Shown piece after piece: positions 1 through 8,418 of a DNA stretch of 64,000 nt. Within the stretch, counting starts at the first letter, position 1. Each line of letters begins with the position of its first letter. The notes beneath the pieces were generated by a model. That model saw only the letters and a list, made by a program, of their open reading frames with translations. It was not told where the DNA came from and searched no databases. The stretch is from JTS-AC122 sp050246015 (lineage in GTDB: Bacteria > Planctomycetota > Phycisphaerae > Phycisphaerales > UBA1924): NCBI GenBank assembly GCA_050246015.1, contig JBFWWU010000008.1:132770-196769 (forward strand), read 5' to 3'. A program made the translations under genes and the position numbers.

Positions 1-1
1 C

Positions 2-1951
2 GCGTACGTCTCCGCCGCCACCGCGCGCGACCGCATGCTCGCCCTCACCGGCGAGGCCTCGCCCGGGTCGTCCGCCTCGGGCCCCGCTCAGGTCCCCGGC
101 GGAGTGGTGAACAAGCCCGGCGCCGTCCCCGTCCCGGGCACCATCACCGGCGCCACCACGACCTCCAACCTAGCCGCCCAACTCTCCGTCAGCCCCTTTT
201 CCAACGCGCTCTTCTTCAAGGGCCGGCCCGAGGAACTCCCCTATGTCCGGCAACTCCTCGCGCTGGTCGATGTTCCCAACCGCATGAAGGCCGAGTGGTA
301 CGACATCGGCATGCGCGCCGCCGAGATCATCTCTGCCATGGGCGTCCGCGAAGGCCTGGGCGAAGTCACCGTGCAGGAGGCCTCGTCCGACCCCGCGTCC
401 CCTCTGGCGTCGTCCGGGACACGCCTGAACCAGCCCAGCACGTCGCTCCAGCCCGGGGGCCTCATCGGGTCGCAGCAGCAGCCCTCCGGCCTCGCCGGCG
501 CGGGCTTCGTCATCTTCCCCGAGCCCGGCGGATTCATGTACTACGGCACCGTCGAGCAGCACGCCCGCGTCAAAGAACTGATCGATGGCAACAAGATGCT
601 CACCGTCGGCGAGCAGATCGTCTACAAGTTCTACAAACTCAAGAACACCAAGGCCGTCGAGGTCGCCGACATCATCTCCGCCCTCGTCAACAACCAGCAG
701 CCGATCGGCAACACGGGGAACATCATCGGCAACGACCTGAGCCGCGGGAACTCGTCGCGCAGCCGCAGCAGTTCGTCACGCAGCCGCGGCAGCCGAACAC
801 AGGATCCCAACCAGGCCAATCAACCCGGGCGAGTCAGCCCCTCCGGTACGGCCGGTGGTATCGGGGGCATCGAAGCCGGCGAAGACACCTTCGTCATGCC
901 CGACGAGAAGCAGAACCAGATCATCGTCAAGACCCGCGCAGCCCTCCAACCCGAGTTCGCCAAACTCATCGAGAAACTCGATGCCCGTCGCCCGCAGGTC
1001 TATATCGAGGCCCAGATCGTCGCCGTCACCGACAACCAGAACTCGCGCCTCGCGATCGAGACGCAGTTGTTCGCCGGCCAGTTCGGCCTGAACACCAACT
1101 TCGGCCTGGGCACGCTCAACAACTTCCTGGACCGCAAGAACGTCTCAACCAGCCTCCCCGCGCTGACCGCCGCGATCATCCAGAGCGACAAGGTCCCGTT
1201 CATCATCACGGCCCTTCAGAACAACACCGACGGGCGCGTGCTCGCGACGCCGCAGTTGCTTGTTGACGACAACGAGCCCGCCACCGTCACCAGCGACACG
1301 ATCGTGCAGACGCAAGTGACGACGACGATCGACTCGCAGCCGCAGGTCTCCGTCGGCGAGCCCGTCTCCGCGGGCACGGAACTCACCGTCACCCCGCAGA
1401 TATCGGAGAACGCCGTCAAACTCGAAGTGTTCGTGCGCCAGTCGGCGTTCATCGGGTCCGGCACGGCGACGCTCCCGCCTGATCAGCAGGAGAACATCAT
1501 CGACACCGGATCGGTCACCGTCCCCCGCGACGCGACCATCGTGATCGGCGGACTCAGCACCGAGAACATCGGCAAGACGGTCGTGAAGGTGCCGCTGCTG
1601 GGCGACATCCCGCTCGTCGGGCTGCTCTTCCGCGATACAACCAATACCAGGCAGCGCACGAAGTTGTACGTGTTCATCACGCCGCGAATCATGCGCGATC
1701 AGAACTTCATGGACGCGCGCCTGCTCTCTCAGGGCCCGGCCCGCGAGGCCAGCATCCAGAGCGAGTTCATCCTCCCCGCCCCCGAACTCTTGACCTCCCC
1801 GAACGCCATGCCCCCCGGCCCCCCCACCCCCCCCGCTGTCGCGCCGTCGGGTTCGGGCACGCCCGGCGCTGGGCCCGAGACATCCTCCAGCGGCTCACCC
1901 ATCCCCCCGCCGCAGCCGATCGGCGCTGAAATCGAGAAGAACAAGCCGTAA
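2..1951 (+). CDS. gspD: Type II secretion secretin GspD, 5' end outside window
   Basis: Outer-membrane secretin forming the exit pore of a type II secretion system. The frame is open from base 2, so the true start lies upstream; the ATG at 35 is internal. Visible parts in order: N1-N3-like repeats (KNTKAVEVADIISALVNN is a typical NolW-like segment), a Ser/Arg-rich linker (RSRSSSSRSR), then the secretin domain with VYIEAQIVAV, the VLATPQLLVDDNEPA stretch and the C-terminal VPLLGDIPLVGLLF motif ending TKLYVFITPRI. A Pro/Gly/Ser-rich tail of about 80 residues follows the secretin domain and is longer than usual. The next gene is gspE, 43 bases downstream, which supports the type II rather than type III assignment. 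The family assignment is firm. Confidence 0.9.
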   Translation, partial: AYVSAATARDRMLALTGEASPGSSASGPAQVPGGVVNKPGAVPVPGTITGATTTSNLAAQLSVSPFSNALFFKGRPEELPYVRQLLALVDVPNRMKAEWYDIGMRAAEIISAMGVREGLGEVTVQEASSDPASPLASSGTRLNQPSTSLQPGGLIGSQQQPSGLAGAGFVIFPEPGGFMYYGTVEQHARVKELIDGNKMLTVGEQIVYKFYKLKNTKAVEVADIISALVNNQQPIGNTGNIIGNDLSRGNSSRSRSSSSRSRGSRTQDPNQANQPGRVSPSGTAGGIGGIEAGEDTFVMPDEKQNQIIVKTRAALQPEFAKLIEKLDARRPQVYIEAQIVAVTDNQNSRLAIETQLFAGQFGLNTNFGLGTLNNFLDRKNVSTSLPALTAAIIQSDKVPFIITALQNNTDGRVLATPQLLVDDNEPATVTSDTIVQTQVTTTIDSQPQVSVGEPVSAGTELTVTPQISENAVKLEVFVRQSAFIGSGTATLPPDQQENIIDTGSVTVPRDATIVIGGLSTENIGKTVVKVPLLGDIPLVGLLFRDTTNTRQRTKLYVFITPRIMRDQNFMDARLLSQGPAREASIQSEFILPAPELLTSPNAMPPGPPTPPAVAPSGSGTPGAGPETSSSGSPIPPPQPIGAEIEKNKP

Positions 1952-1980
1952 CCTGCGTCGCCGCTACTTTTCGGTCGCAC

Positions 1981-1986
1981 TACGCT
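1981..1986 (+). promoter_or_regulatory. Putative -10 hexamer TACGCT before gspE
   Basis: TACGCT ends 8 bases before the ATG at 1995, with no Shine-Dalgarno sequence between. The same hexamer sits 5-14 bases before nuoA, the class IV aminotransferase, the phosphofructokinase and xseB. If it is a -10 element, the transcript would begin at or next to the start codon. No convincing -35 is seen. Confidence 0.4.
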
Positions 1987-1994
1987 CTGCGTGC

Positions 1995-3728
1995 ATGGCT
2001 CGAAAACTCCTCCCAACCCGCGCGAATGGTTCATCGGGCGCCAGGCCCGCCGACGCCCCCGATGCCGGCGCGATCGTCGCGACGGACTGGACCCGGCTCG
2101 CGTCGCGGTTCGGGTCGCTGGATATCCGGCCCGAGCAACTGCGCTCGTTCCAGCAGTTGCCGGGCTCGGATGAAGAGCCGTGGGACGTCATGCTCTCGAT
2201 GCTGGCGCTGGACGAGCAGACGGGGCTCGCCAAACTCGCCGAGCGCACGGGCCTGGCGCTGGAGCCCGAGCCCCGGCTGGAAGAATCGGCCTCGAAGTTC
2301 TACGAGGTCGTCCCGCCGAACGTCGCCCGGGAACGGCTCGTGGCCGGGATCTCGTCGGCCGAGGGCGTGATGAAGGTCGCGACCGCCCAGCCGATGCAGC
2401 CGACGGTCTTTGCGCAACTCGAAGAGCGTCTGGGGATGCCGATCCAACTCGTGCTCTCACCGCGCGGCGCGGTGGTGAACATCATCAACCGCGGGTACGA
2501 GCAGAAGCAGGACCTGGTCACCGAGATTGTCGAGGAGATGCCGCTGGACATGTCGGCGATCGAGTCCGCCGCCGGGTCCATCCGCAACGCCACCGACCTG
2601 CTCCAACTGGCGCGCCAGACCCCTGTCATCCGTCTGGTCAACATGATCCTGTTCGAGGCACTGCGCCGCCGCGCCAGCGACATCCACGTTCACCCGATGG
2701 AAACGAAGCTGATCATCCGTTTCCGCATCGACGGGATGCTGGTGGATGCGTTCAACCCGCCCTTGAGCCTCGCGCCGGCGATCTCGTCGCGCCTGAAGGT
2801 CATGACCGAACTCGATATCGCCAACCGGCACTCGCCACAGGACGGGCACTCGACGGTCCGCGTCGGCACCCGGAAGGTGGATATCCGCCTGTCGGTCATC
2901 CCCACGGTCTACGGCGAGCGCATCGTCCTGCGCATGCTCGATCAGTCCCAGACCCGCCTGTCGCTCGATGACGTCGGCATGACCCAGCGGATGCAGCACG
3001 AACTGGTGCAACTCGTCAGCCACAATACCGGCATCATCCTCGTCACCGGCCCCACCGGGTCGGGCAAGACCACCACGCTCTACGGCGCGCTCGGGAAGGT
3101 TGACCGCACCACCCGCAACGTCATGACCATCGAGGACCCCGTCGAATACCACCTCGAAGGCATCAGCCAGACGCAGGTCAATGTCAAGCGCGGCGTGACG
3201 TTCGCCGCCGGGCTCCGGGCCCTGCTCCGGCAAGACCCGGACGTCATCCTCGTGGGCGAAGTCCGCGACAAGGAAACCGCCCAACTTGCCGTCCAGGCCT
3301 CTCTGACCGGGCACCTCGTCCTGGCAACCTTGCACACCAACGACGCGCCCAGCGCCATCGCCCGGCTTGAAGACATCGGCATCGAGCGCTACCTCATCAC
3401 CTCGACGCTGCTGGCCGCCATGGCCCAGCGCCTCCTCCGCCGCATCTGCAAGTCCTGCTCGGGTCTGGGGAAGATCCCCGGCCAGACCGGGCCCTGGGGC
3501 GATCGGTGTGAGAAGTGCTTCGGCACGGGGTACTACGGGCGCGTCGGCGTGTTCGAAATCATGCGCATGACCGACGACCTGCGCCGGATGGTCTCCAAGG
3601 GCGCCGATGCTGTGTCGCTCGCCGACGCCGCGAAAGCGGGCGGCATGCGCACCATGATGGACGACGCCCGTGACAAGATCGAGATGGGCCTCACGACCGA
3701 ACCCGAGATGATCCGCGTTCTGAGTTAG
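1995..3728 (+). CDS. gspE: Type II secretion ATPase GspE
   Basis: Cytoplasmic hexameric ATPase that powers pseudopilus assembly. Residues about 20-200 form the N-terminal T2SSE/MshEN-type region. The RecA-like core has Walker A GPTGSGKTTT at about 352, the Asp box region after MTIEDPVEY, Walker B RQDPDVILVGEVRD and the His box TLHTNDAPSA. A CxxC...CxxC zinc module follows at about Cys485, Cys488, Cys505 and Cys508 (CKSC, CEKC), which is typical of true GspE/PilB proteins. The length of 577 aa is normal. It follows gspD by 43 bases and could be co-transcribed with it, although a TACGCT hexamer just before the start suggests it may have its own promoter. Confidence 0.95.
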   Translation: MARKLLPTRANGSSGARPADAPDAGAIVATDWTRLASRFGSLDIRPEQLRSFQQLPGSDEEPWDVMLSMLALDEQTGLAKLAERTGLALEPEPRLEESASKFYEVVPPNVARERLVAGISSAEGVMKVATAQPMQPTVFAQLEERLGMPIQLVLSPRGAVVNIINRGYEQKQDLVTEIVEEMPLDMSAIESAAGSIRNATDLLQLARQTPVIRLVNMILFEALRRRASDIHVHPMETKLIIRFRIDGMLVDAFNPPLSLAPAISSRLKVMTELDIANRHSPQDGHSTVRVGTRKVDIRLSVIPTVYGERIVLRMLDQSQTRLSLDDVGMTQRMQHELVQLVSHNTGIILVTGPTGSGKTTTLYGALGKVDRTTRNVMTIEDPVEYHLEGISQTQVNVKRGVTFAAGLRALLRQDPDVILVGEVRDKETAQLAVQASLTGHLVLATLHTNDAPSAIARLEDIGIERYLITSTLLAAMAQRLLRRICKSCSGLGKIPGQTGPWGDRCEKCFGTGYYGRVGVFEIMRMTDDLRRMVSKGADAVSLADAAKAGGMRTMMDDARDKIEMGLTTEPEMIRVLS

Positions 3729-3901
3729 CGCGCGTCGGAGTTCTCCATTTTCGGCTTGCCGCCCAGGACAGCGCGGAATTTGCGCCCGCCTCATCAGTCC
3801 GTGCGCCTATTCGCCGGTCTTGCGCAAAAACTCCGATAATTCGGCAACAAAATGAAGTCGCGCCACGAGGGTTGCGCTGCTCTTCTGGAATCATTCGAGG
3901 A

Positions 3902-4408
3902 ATGGGAGGAACGTTGCCAGACATTCACACTCTCTGCGTCGTTTGGTGCAAGAACCGCCAATCGGTCCCGCCTGAACTGACGTCGATGCTGAGTTCCCGC
4001 CCCGGCGTGCGGCTCGAATACAGCCTCTGCGGCTATGACGCCTTCGCACGCGTCCTCAGACAATCTCAGCAGGATGAAGCGGCCCGGCGAGCGGCGTCCG
4101 CTCCGCCGACGGGTCACTCGGTCCCCCGAACGCCGATCGTGTTGCTCATGGTCGAACCGGCGGACCTTGACCTGGCCTCGCCGACATTCGAGGCGGCGCG
4201 CCGGTTCGCCCCGCACGCGGCTTGCTGGCAGTTTGAAACCACCGGCTCTCCCCGGCTTCGCCCGGCGGCGTCTTCTGACGCCCAACAATGGACCGCGCCC
4301 GCCGGTGCGTGCGCCCACGCCTCGCCGACCGATTCGCGCCGAATCGCGGGGTTCGTCCCCGGGGTGGTTTCTCGCGCGGGCCCGTCGCGGGTCTCGGCAT
4401 CATCGTGA
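3902..4408 (+). CDS. Small protein of unknown function
   Basis: Not recognised. An open frame of about 168 codons starts at ATG 3902, or at TTG 3914 just behind GGAGGA. The first half looks like a real fold: a beta strand (IHTLCVVWCKNR), a helix, LEYSLCGYDAFARVL, then PIVLLMVEPADLD and FEAARRFAPHAACWQFE, an alternating strand-helix pattern like a small Rossmann or receiver-like domain. The last 60 residues are Ala/Pro/Ser-rich and look disordered. The next gene, a GGDEF cyclase, also begins with a degenerate receiver-like stretch containing IPIVLVG, so the two may work together; that is a guess. The start is uncertain. Confidence 0.5.
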   Translation: MGGTLPDIHTLCVVWCKNRQSVPPELTSMLSSRPGVRLEYSLCGYDAFARVLRQSQQDEAARRAASAPPTGHSVPRTPIVLLMVEPADLDLASPTFEAARRFAPHAACWQFETTGSPRLRPAASSDAQQWTAPAGACAHASPTDSRRIAGFVPGVVSRAGPSRVSASS

Positions 4409-4623
4409 GTTGGATCACCCCGCGTCCGAACTCGCCTGCGCGTGTCGCGTATGGAAGAGAGCGTGAACCGTCGCGCGCGGGTTATGGGAATCAACCGGGG
4501 CCCGGCGGTAATCTGGGAGACGCACGATGCCCCTCATTGAGCGCAATCACGTACTTCTTCCCCACGGGATCCGCGCGCCCATGCCCGGCTGAGGTATCGT
4601 TAGACCGGGGTGGGGGAGGGTGG

Positions 4624-6126
4624 ATGAACTCGCGGCGGGTGAGCACACGCATGACCGGCAGACCACTGCATCCCGGCCCAAGCACGAAAGGATCTGTCGA
4701 AGTCCACGCCGCGGCGGCCGGTCCCTTGCGTCCGCCCGCGGCGACCGAGCCGACCCCGCCCCGGCGCGCCGAACCCGACACGGAACGGGCCGACTCGCGC
4801 GCGATCCCGATCGTGCTCGTCGGCAAGACCGGTCTGGAAGGCGTGCTGCGGCTGGATGATTCGTTCGAGGTGTACCGGGCGCCAGACGGCCCGTCGGCCC
4901 TGGGACAACTCTCGCAACTTCATGCCGCTAAACCGGGCGCGACCGCCGGGGCGCTGGTCGTCGTCGCGCCGGACAGCGACGCGGCGGGCCGGCTCGACGC
5001 GTTCCGCGCCGCCATCGGAGTCGTTTCTTCGGAGGCCAGGGTTGTTCGGATCTCGCCCCCGAGTTCGCCGGCCGCACAGCCGTTCGAGGCGGACGCCGCT
5101 TCAGAGCGGGACGATACCGGCATCGTGCTGCAGGGCTCCGCGGAGTCCATCCGAACGGCGCTGCGCAAACTCGCCGCGAGAACGCCGATCGCCGAGCCTT
5201 GCCGCGTGACCGACGCGGTGGTCGATCGGGTGATGACGGCGGCGCCGGGGGCGGGCGAGGCGCCGGCGATCCGCGGCGCCGAACCGCTGGATACCCCGAT
5301 GCTGCGCGCGATGCTCAGTGGACGCGATATCCGGCTGGCGGGGCTTGACACGATCCGCCGCGCGCTCGACGCTCCCGACGTGTACCTCGCCGACGCCGAG
5401 ACATCGGGCGCCTCGATACCGGCCGGCGCGCGGCGCGTGCGGGTCGCGATCAACGACCGCACCTTCGGCGAACTGATCTCGGCCAGCGCGGATGTCCGCG
5501 CGCTGTCCCCCTGGGCCGACTGGCTCGCGCACTGGCTGGCGCTGCGGGAGCAGCAGGAAAACCTCCGCGCCGCCGCCCTGACCGACGAACTCACCGGCGC
5601 GTGGAACCGCCGATACTTCACGGGGTTCCTCAGCGCCGCGCTCAACCACGCACGCGATCACGGGCACTCCGTCACCGTACTGTACTTCGACATCGACAAC
5701 TTCAAGACCTACAACGACCGTTTCGGGCATGATGCCGGCGATGAGATCCTCCGCGAGACCGTGCGGCTGCTCACCTCCGTCATCCGGCCCTCGGACCGCG
5801 TGTGCCGAATCGGGGGCGACGAGTTCGGCGTCGTCTTCCACGAGCCCGACGGTCCGCGCGATCCGACCAGTTCACCCCCCGCTTCCATCGGCGAGATCGC
5901 CAAGCGCTTTCAGCGCCAGATCTGCGAGCACCGCTTCCCCAAACTGGGCCAACTCGCCCCGGGCACGCTGACGATCTCCGGCGGCCTGGCCTCGTTCCCG
6001 CACGACGCCGCCACCGCCGACGAACTCGTCGCCCGCGCCGATCAACTCGCCATCCAGAGCAAGCGCCAGGGAAAGAACGTGATCACCTTCGGTCCCGGCG
6101 CGGAGCGAGTCTGCGGCGTGAAGTGA
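4624..6126 (+). CDS. GGDEF diguanylate cyclase with degenerate receiver-like N-terminus
   Basis: Predicted to make cyclic di-GMP from two GTP. The C-terminal GGDEF domain is complete: FDIDNFKTYNDRFGHDAGD holds the metal and base-binding residues, and the active-site GGDEF lies at about 397. The inhibitory I-site RPSD lies five residues before it, so product feedback is expected. Residues about 60-150 (IPIVLVGKTG... ALVVVAPDSD) resemble a receiver fold but lack a clear phospho-acceptor Asp. No membrane segment is seen. The ATG at 4624 was chosen because GGGGGAGGG lies just upstream. The frame is open further upstream to 4288, but that part overlaps the preceding gene and is compositionally non-coding. 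Confidence 0.88.
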   Translation: MNSRRVSTRMTGRPLHPGPSTKGSVEVHAAAAGPLRPPAATEPTPPRRAEPDTERADSRAIPIVLVGKTGLEGVLRLDDSFEVYRAPDGPSALGQLSQLHAAKPGATAGALVVVAPDSDAAGRLDAFRAAIGVVSSEARVVRISPPSSPAAQPFEADAASERDDTGIVLQGSAESIRTALRKLAARTPIAEPCRVTDAVVDRVMTAAPGAGEAPAIRGAEPLDTPMLRAMLSGRDIRLAGLDTIRRALDAPDVYLADAETSGASIPAGARRVRVAINDRTFGELISASADVRALSPWADWLAHWLALREQQENLRAAALTDELTGAWNRRYFTGFLSAALNHARDHGHSVTVLYFDIDNFKTYNDRFGHDAGDEILRETVRLLTSVIRPSDRVCRIGGDEFGVVFHEPDGPRDPTSSPPASIGEIAKRFQRQICEHRFPKLGQLAPGTLTISGGLASFPHDAATADELVARADQLAIQSKRQGKNVITFGPGAERVCGVK

Positions 6127-6236
6127 CCGGTCCCCGCGACTATCCAAGATCCTGACGTCCCGACCCCAGCACGCCCGCTCCAACCGGCCTGCTGTTTGCG
6201 GCCATTTCCCGATATTCCCGCTTGCCCAGTATGACG

Positions 6237-6256
6237 CCGGCCTCCCGCAAGGCCGG
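6237..6256. terminator. Hairpin after the GGDEF gene
   Basis: CCGGCCT and AGGCCGG form a perfect 7-bp stem with a 6-base loop, 110 bases after the cyclase stop. No T-run follows, so it may be a weak or Rho-type terminator. A CATAAT at 6297-6302 is a possible -10 for the next gene. Confidence 0.35.
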
Positions 6257-6351
6257 GAATTTCAGCCGATTCGCTGGTACTGCTATCCCTTTGGACCATA
6301 ATCCTCGCACCTGTTTCCGGTGGGCAACCTTTTTCTCCAGAGGATCAACTC

Positions 6352-8151
6352 ATGAAACGCGTCGCCGCTTGCTTGCTCGTCGCCGGGATCGCCGGGTCCG
6401 CTTCCGCTCAGTGCAACATCTTCCGCAACGGCATCCCCGATTTCGACCAGCGCCGCAGCGCCCTGCCAAACAACGGCGGGATGTATTGCGTCCCCACCTC
6501 GGCGATCAACCAGATGGCCTACATCGCCAACCACGGCGTCCCGGGCCTCCTCTCCGGACCCCGCAACTGGCAGAGCCAGACCAACTACAGCTACGTCTCA
6601 TCGCAGATCGCCTTCATGGGCGGGCTCATGGGCACCGATCCGTTCGACGGCACCTACGGCAACCCCGGTGAAAACGGCCTGCGCACTTTTGTCCAGACCC
6701 GCGCCCCCGGCAAGTTCACCATCATCCATTACTACGGCGACTACACCATCTCACCGCTTTTCTTCCACACCATCCTTGGCCGACTTGTCAACGTCTGCTA
6801 CGGGTATTACCCCGTGAGCAACAACCGGTACTACCGCGACGGCGGGCACTGCGTCTCCCTCACCGGGCTGATCGACTACTGCAGCGACGACTACCGGCTC
6901 CGCATGCGCAACCCCGCCGACGACAGCGACAACCTCGCCACCCAGTCCGCGTTCTCCAGCCTCTACTCCGATGCGTCGTCGCAGTTCTTCGTTGATACCA
7001 ACGGCAACATCCACAATCGCATCCGTCTCTGGGACCTGGGCGTCAACAGCACGACCCGCCGATACCTCGATTCCTATTTCGTCATCAACCCGCTCGTGTG
7101 CCTCTCCGGCGGTCTGAGCAATACCGAGTTCACCCTGCACTTCCCGGTGCAGGTCTTCGGGCTCACACCCCCGTCGAGCAACCACACCGCCCCGGAGCCG
7201 GACACGATCGTCGATGTTGAGTTCGACCCGCAGCAACTCAACGCCTACATCGTCACGTCGCAGATCATCCCCCGGGAGCAGAAGGTCTACCGCTACGAAC
7301 TCGCGACCGGCAACATGACCGAACTCTTCGCCGCCAACACCACGCTGCGAGTCTGCACCTCTCGCTTCGGGGACGTCTTCATCGTCGGCGATGGGAGCGT
7401 CCGCAAGTACTACGACCGCGGCGGCAACTTCGGGCTCCTCCAGGAACTCCCCACCACCGACTCCTTTGATGCCATCGAGTATGACGACACGCGGGACGAA
7501 CTCGTCGGCGTGACGGCGGCGGGGCGGCTGGTGCGCCTGCACGCCGACCTGACCCAGGGCGGGTTTGACGAGCCACTGCCGGGGGGCGTCGCGCCCGCCG
7601 GTTCCACCTCCCTGGCCATCGACGAAGCGACGCAGCGCTACCTGATCTGCGGCTCCAGCGCCCCGACGGTCTGGTCCTGCGAACTGATCCCCGGCTCGCC
7701 GCGGCTTCGCATCCAGGCCTCCTGGCTCCTCCCGGCCAACCCGACCTCGCTCCGCCGAACCGAAGACGGGTCGCTCGTCTACATCGCCAACAACCAGATG
7801 AACGAGGTCGTTCCCAGCGCCGCCGGCGGGGGCTGGGTCCCGCGTGCGGGGTCGATCCTCTCGGGCCTGCCCGCTGCCCGGACCCTGGCCCTGGCTCGCA
7901 GCCGATCGAACCTGGTGCAGGGCGTGCACGACACCCCCGAGTGGCGCAACGTGCTCGTGAATGACGAGACTCCCAGCGTCCCAGACTGCGTCGCCGACTT
8001 CAACAATGACGGGATTGTGAACAGCCAGGACTTCTTCGACTTCGTGACGGCGTTCTTCGCCGGCGCCGCCGAGTCGGACATCAACTACGACGGGCAGCGC
8101 AACTCGCAGGACTTCTTCGACTTCCTGACGGCGTTCTTCGCGGGTTGCTGA
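6352..8151 (+). CDS. Secreted papain-like (C39-type) / beta-propeller / dockerin-like protein
   Basis: Exported 599-residue protein. Residues 1-20 are a signal peptide ending ASA-Q. Residues about 30-240 resemble a papain-like C39-type fold: Cys46 in MYCVPTSAINQMA starts a helix, and His166 in DGGHCVSLTG fits the second catalytic position. Residues about 270-540 contain repeated strand patterns (VDVEFD, AIEYDD, RTEDGSLVYIANN) typical of a propeller or lactonase-like barrel. The last 55 residues hold two calcium-type repeats, DFNNDGIVNSQDFFDF and INYDGQRNSQDFFDF, the dockerin-like C-terminus common on exported Phycisphaerae proteins. AGAGGA lies 8 bases before the ATG. It could be a peptidase or a catalytically dead relative; its substrate is unknown. 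Confidence 0.75.
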   Translation: MKRVAACLLVAGIAGSASAQCNIFRNGIPDFDQRRSALPNNGGMYCVPTSAINQMAYIANHGVPGLLSGPRNWQSQTNYSYVSSQIAFMGGLMGTDPFDGTYGNPGENGLRTFVQTRAPGKFTIIHYYGDYTISPLFFHTILGRLVNVCYGYYPVSNNRYYRDGGHCVSLTGLIDYCSDDYRLRMRNPADDSDNLATQSAFSSLYSDASSQFFVDTNGNIHNRIRLWDLGVNSTTRRYLDSYFVINPLVCLSGGLSNTEFTLHFPVQVFGLTPPSSNHTAPEPDTIVDVEFDPQQLNAYIVTSQIIPREQKVYRYELATGNMTELFAANTTLRVCTSRFGDVFIVGDGSVRKYYDRGGNFGLLQELPTTDSFDAIEYDDTRDELVGVTAAGRLVRLHADLTQGGFDEPLPGGVAPAGSTSLAIDEATQRYLICGSSAPTVWSCELIPGSPRLRIQASWLLPANPTSLRRTEDGSLVYIANNQMNEVVPSAAGGGWVPRAGSILSGLPAARTLALARSRSNLVQGVHDTPEWRNVLVNDETPSVPDCVADFNNDGIVNSQDFFDFVTAFFAGAAESDINYDGQRNSQDFFDFLTAFFAGC

Positions 8152-8418
8152 CTTTACAACGCCAGATCGAGGAAGAGGCTTGAGAGGCGGGCGGGAACAC
8201 CCGCTCCACGAGTGGAAGGCACTGAACTCGCTGACGTTCCATTGCCGACCGTCGGCACGGCGGACAATCTTACAGAATCGCCCATCCCCCCGCGTGAGGC
8301 CAACCATCGGCCCACGCGGTTTTCATGCGCGGCGTCGCCGGGCCGATGCGCGGAGCCTCAGGGCACGCCGAATCTTCCAGCCGCGGGCACCGACGCTCGT
8401 TCCGGCGTGCTGATTCCG

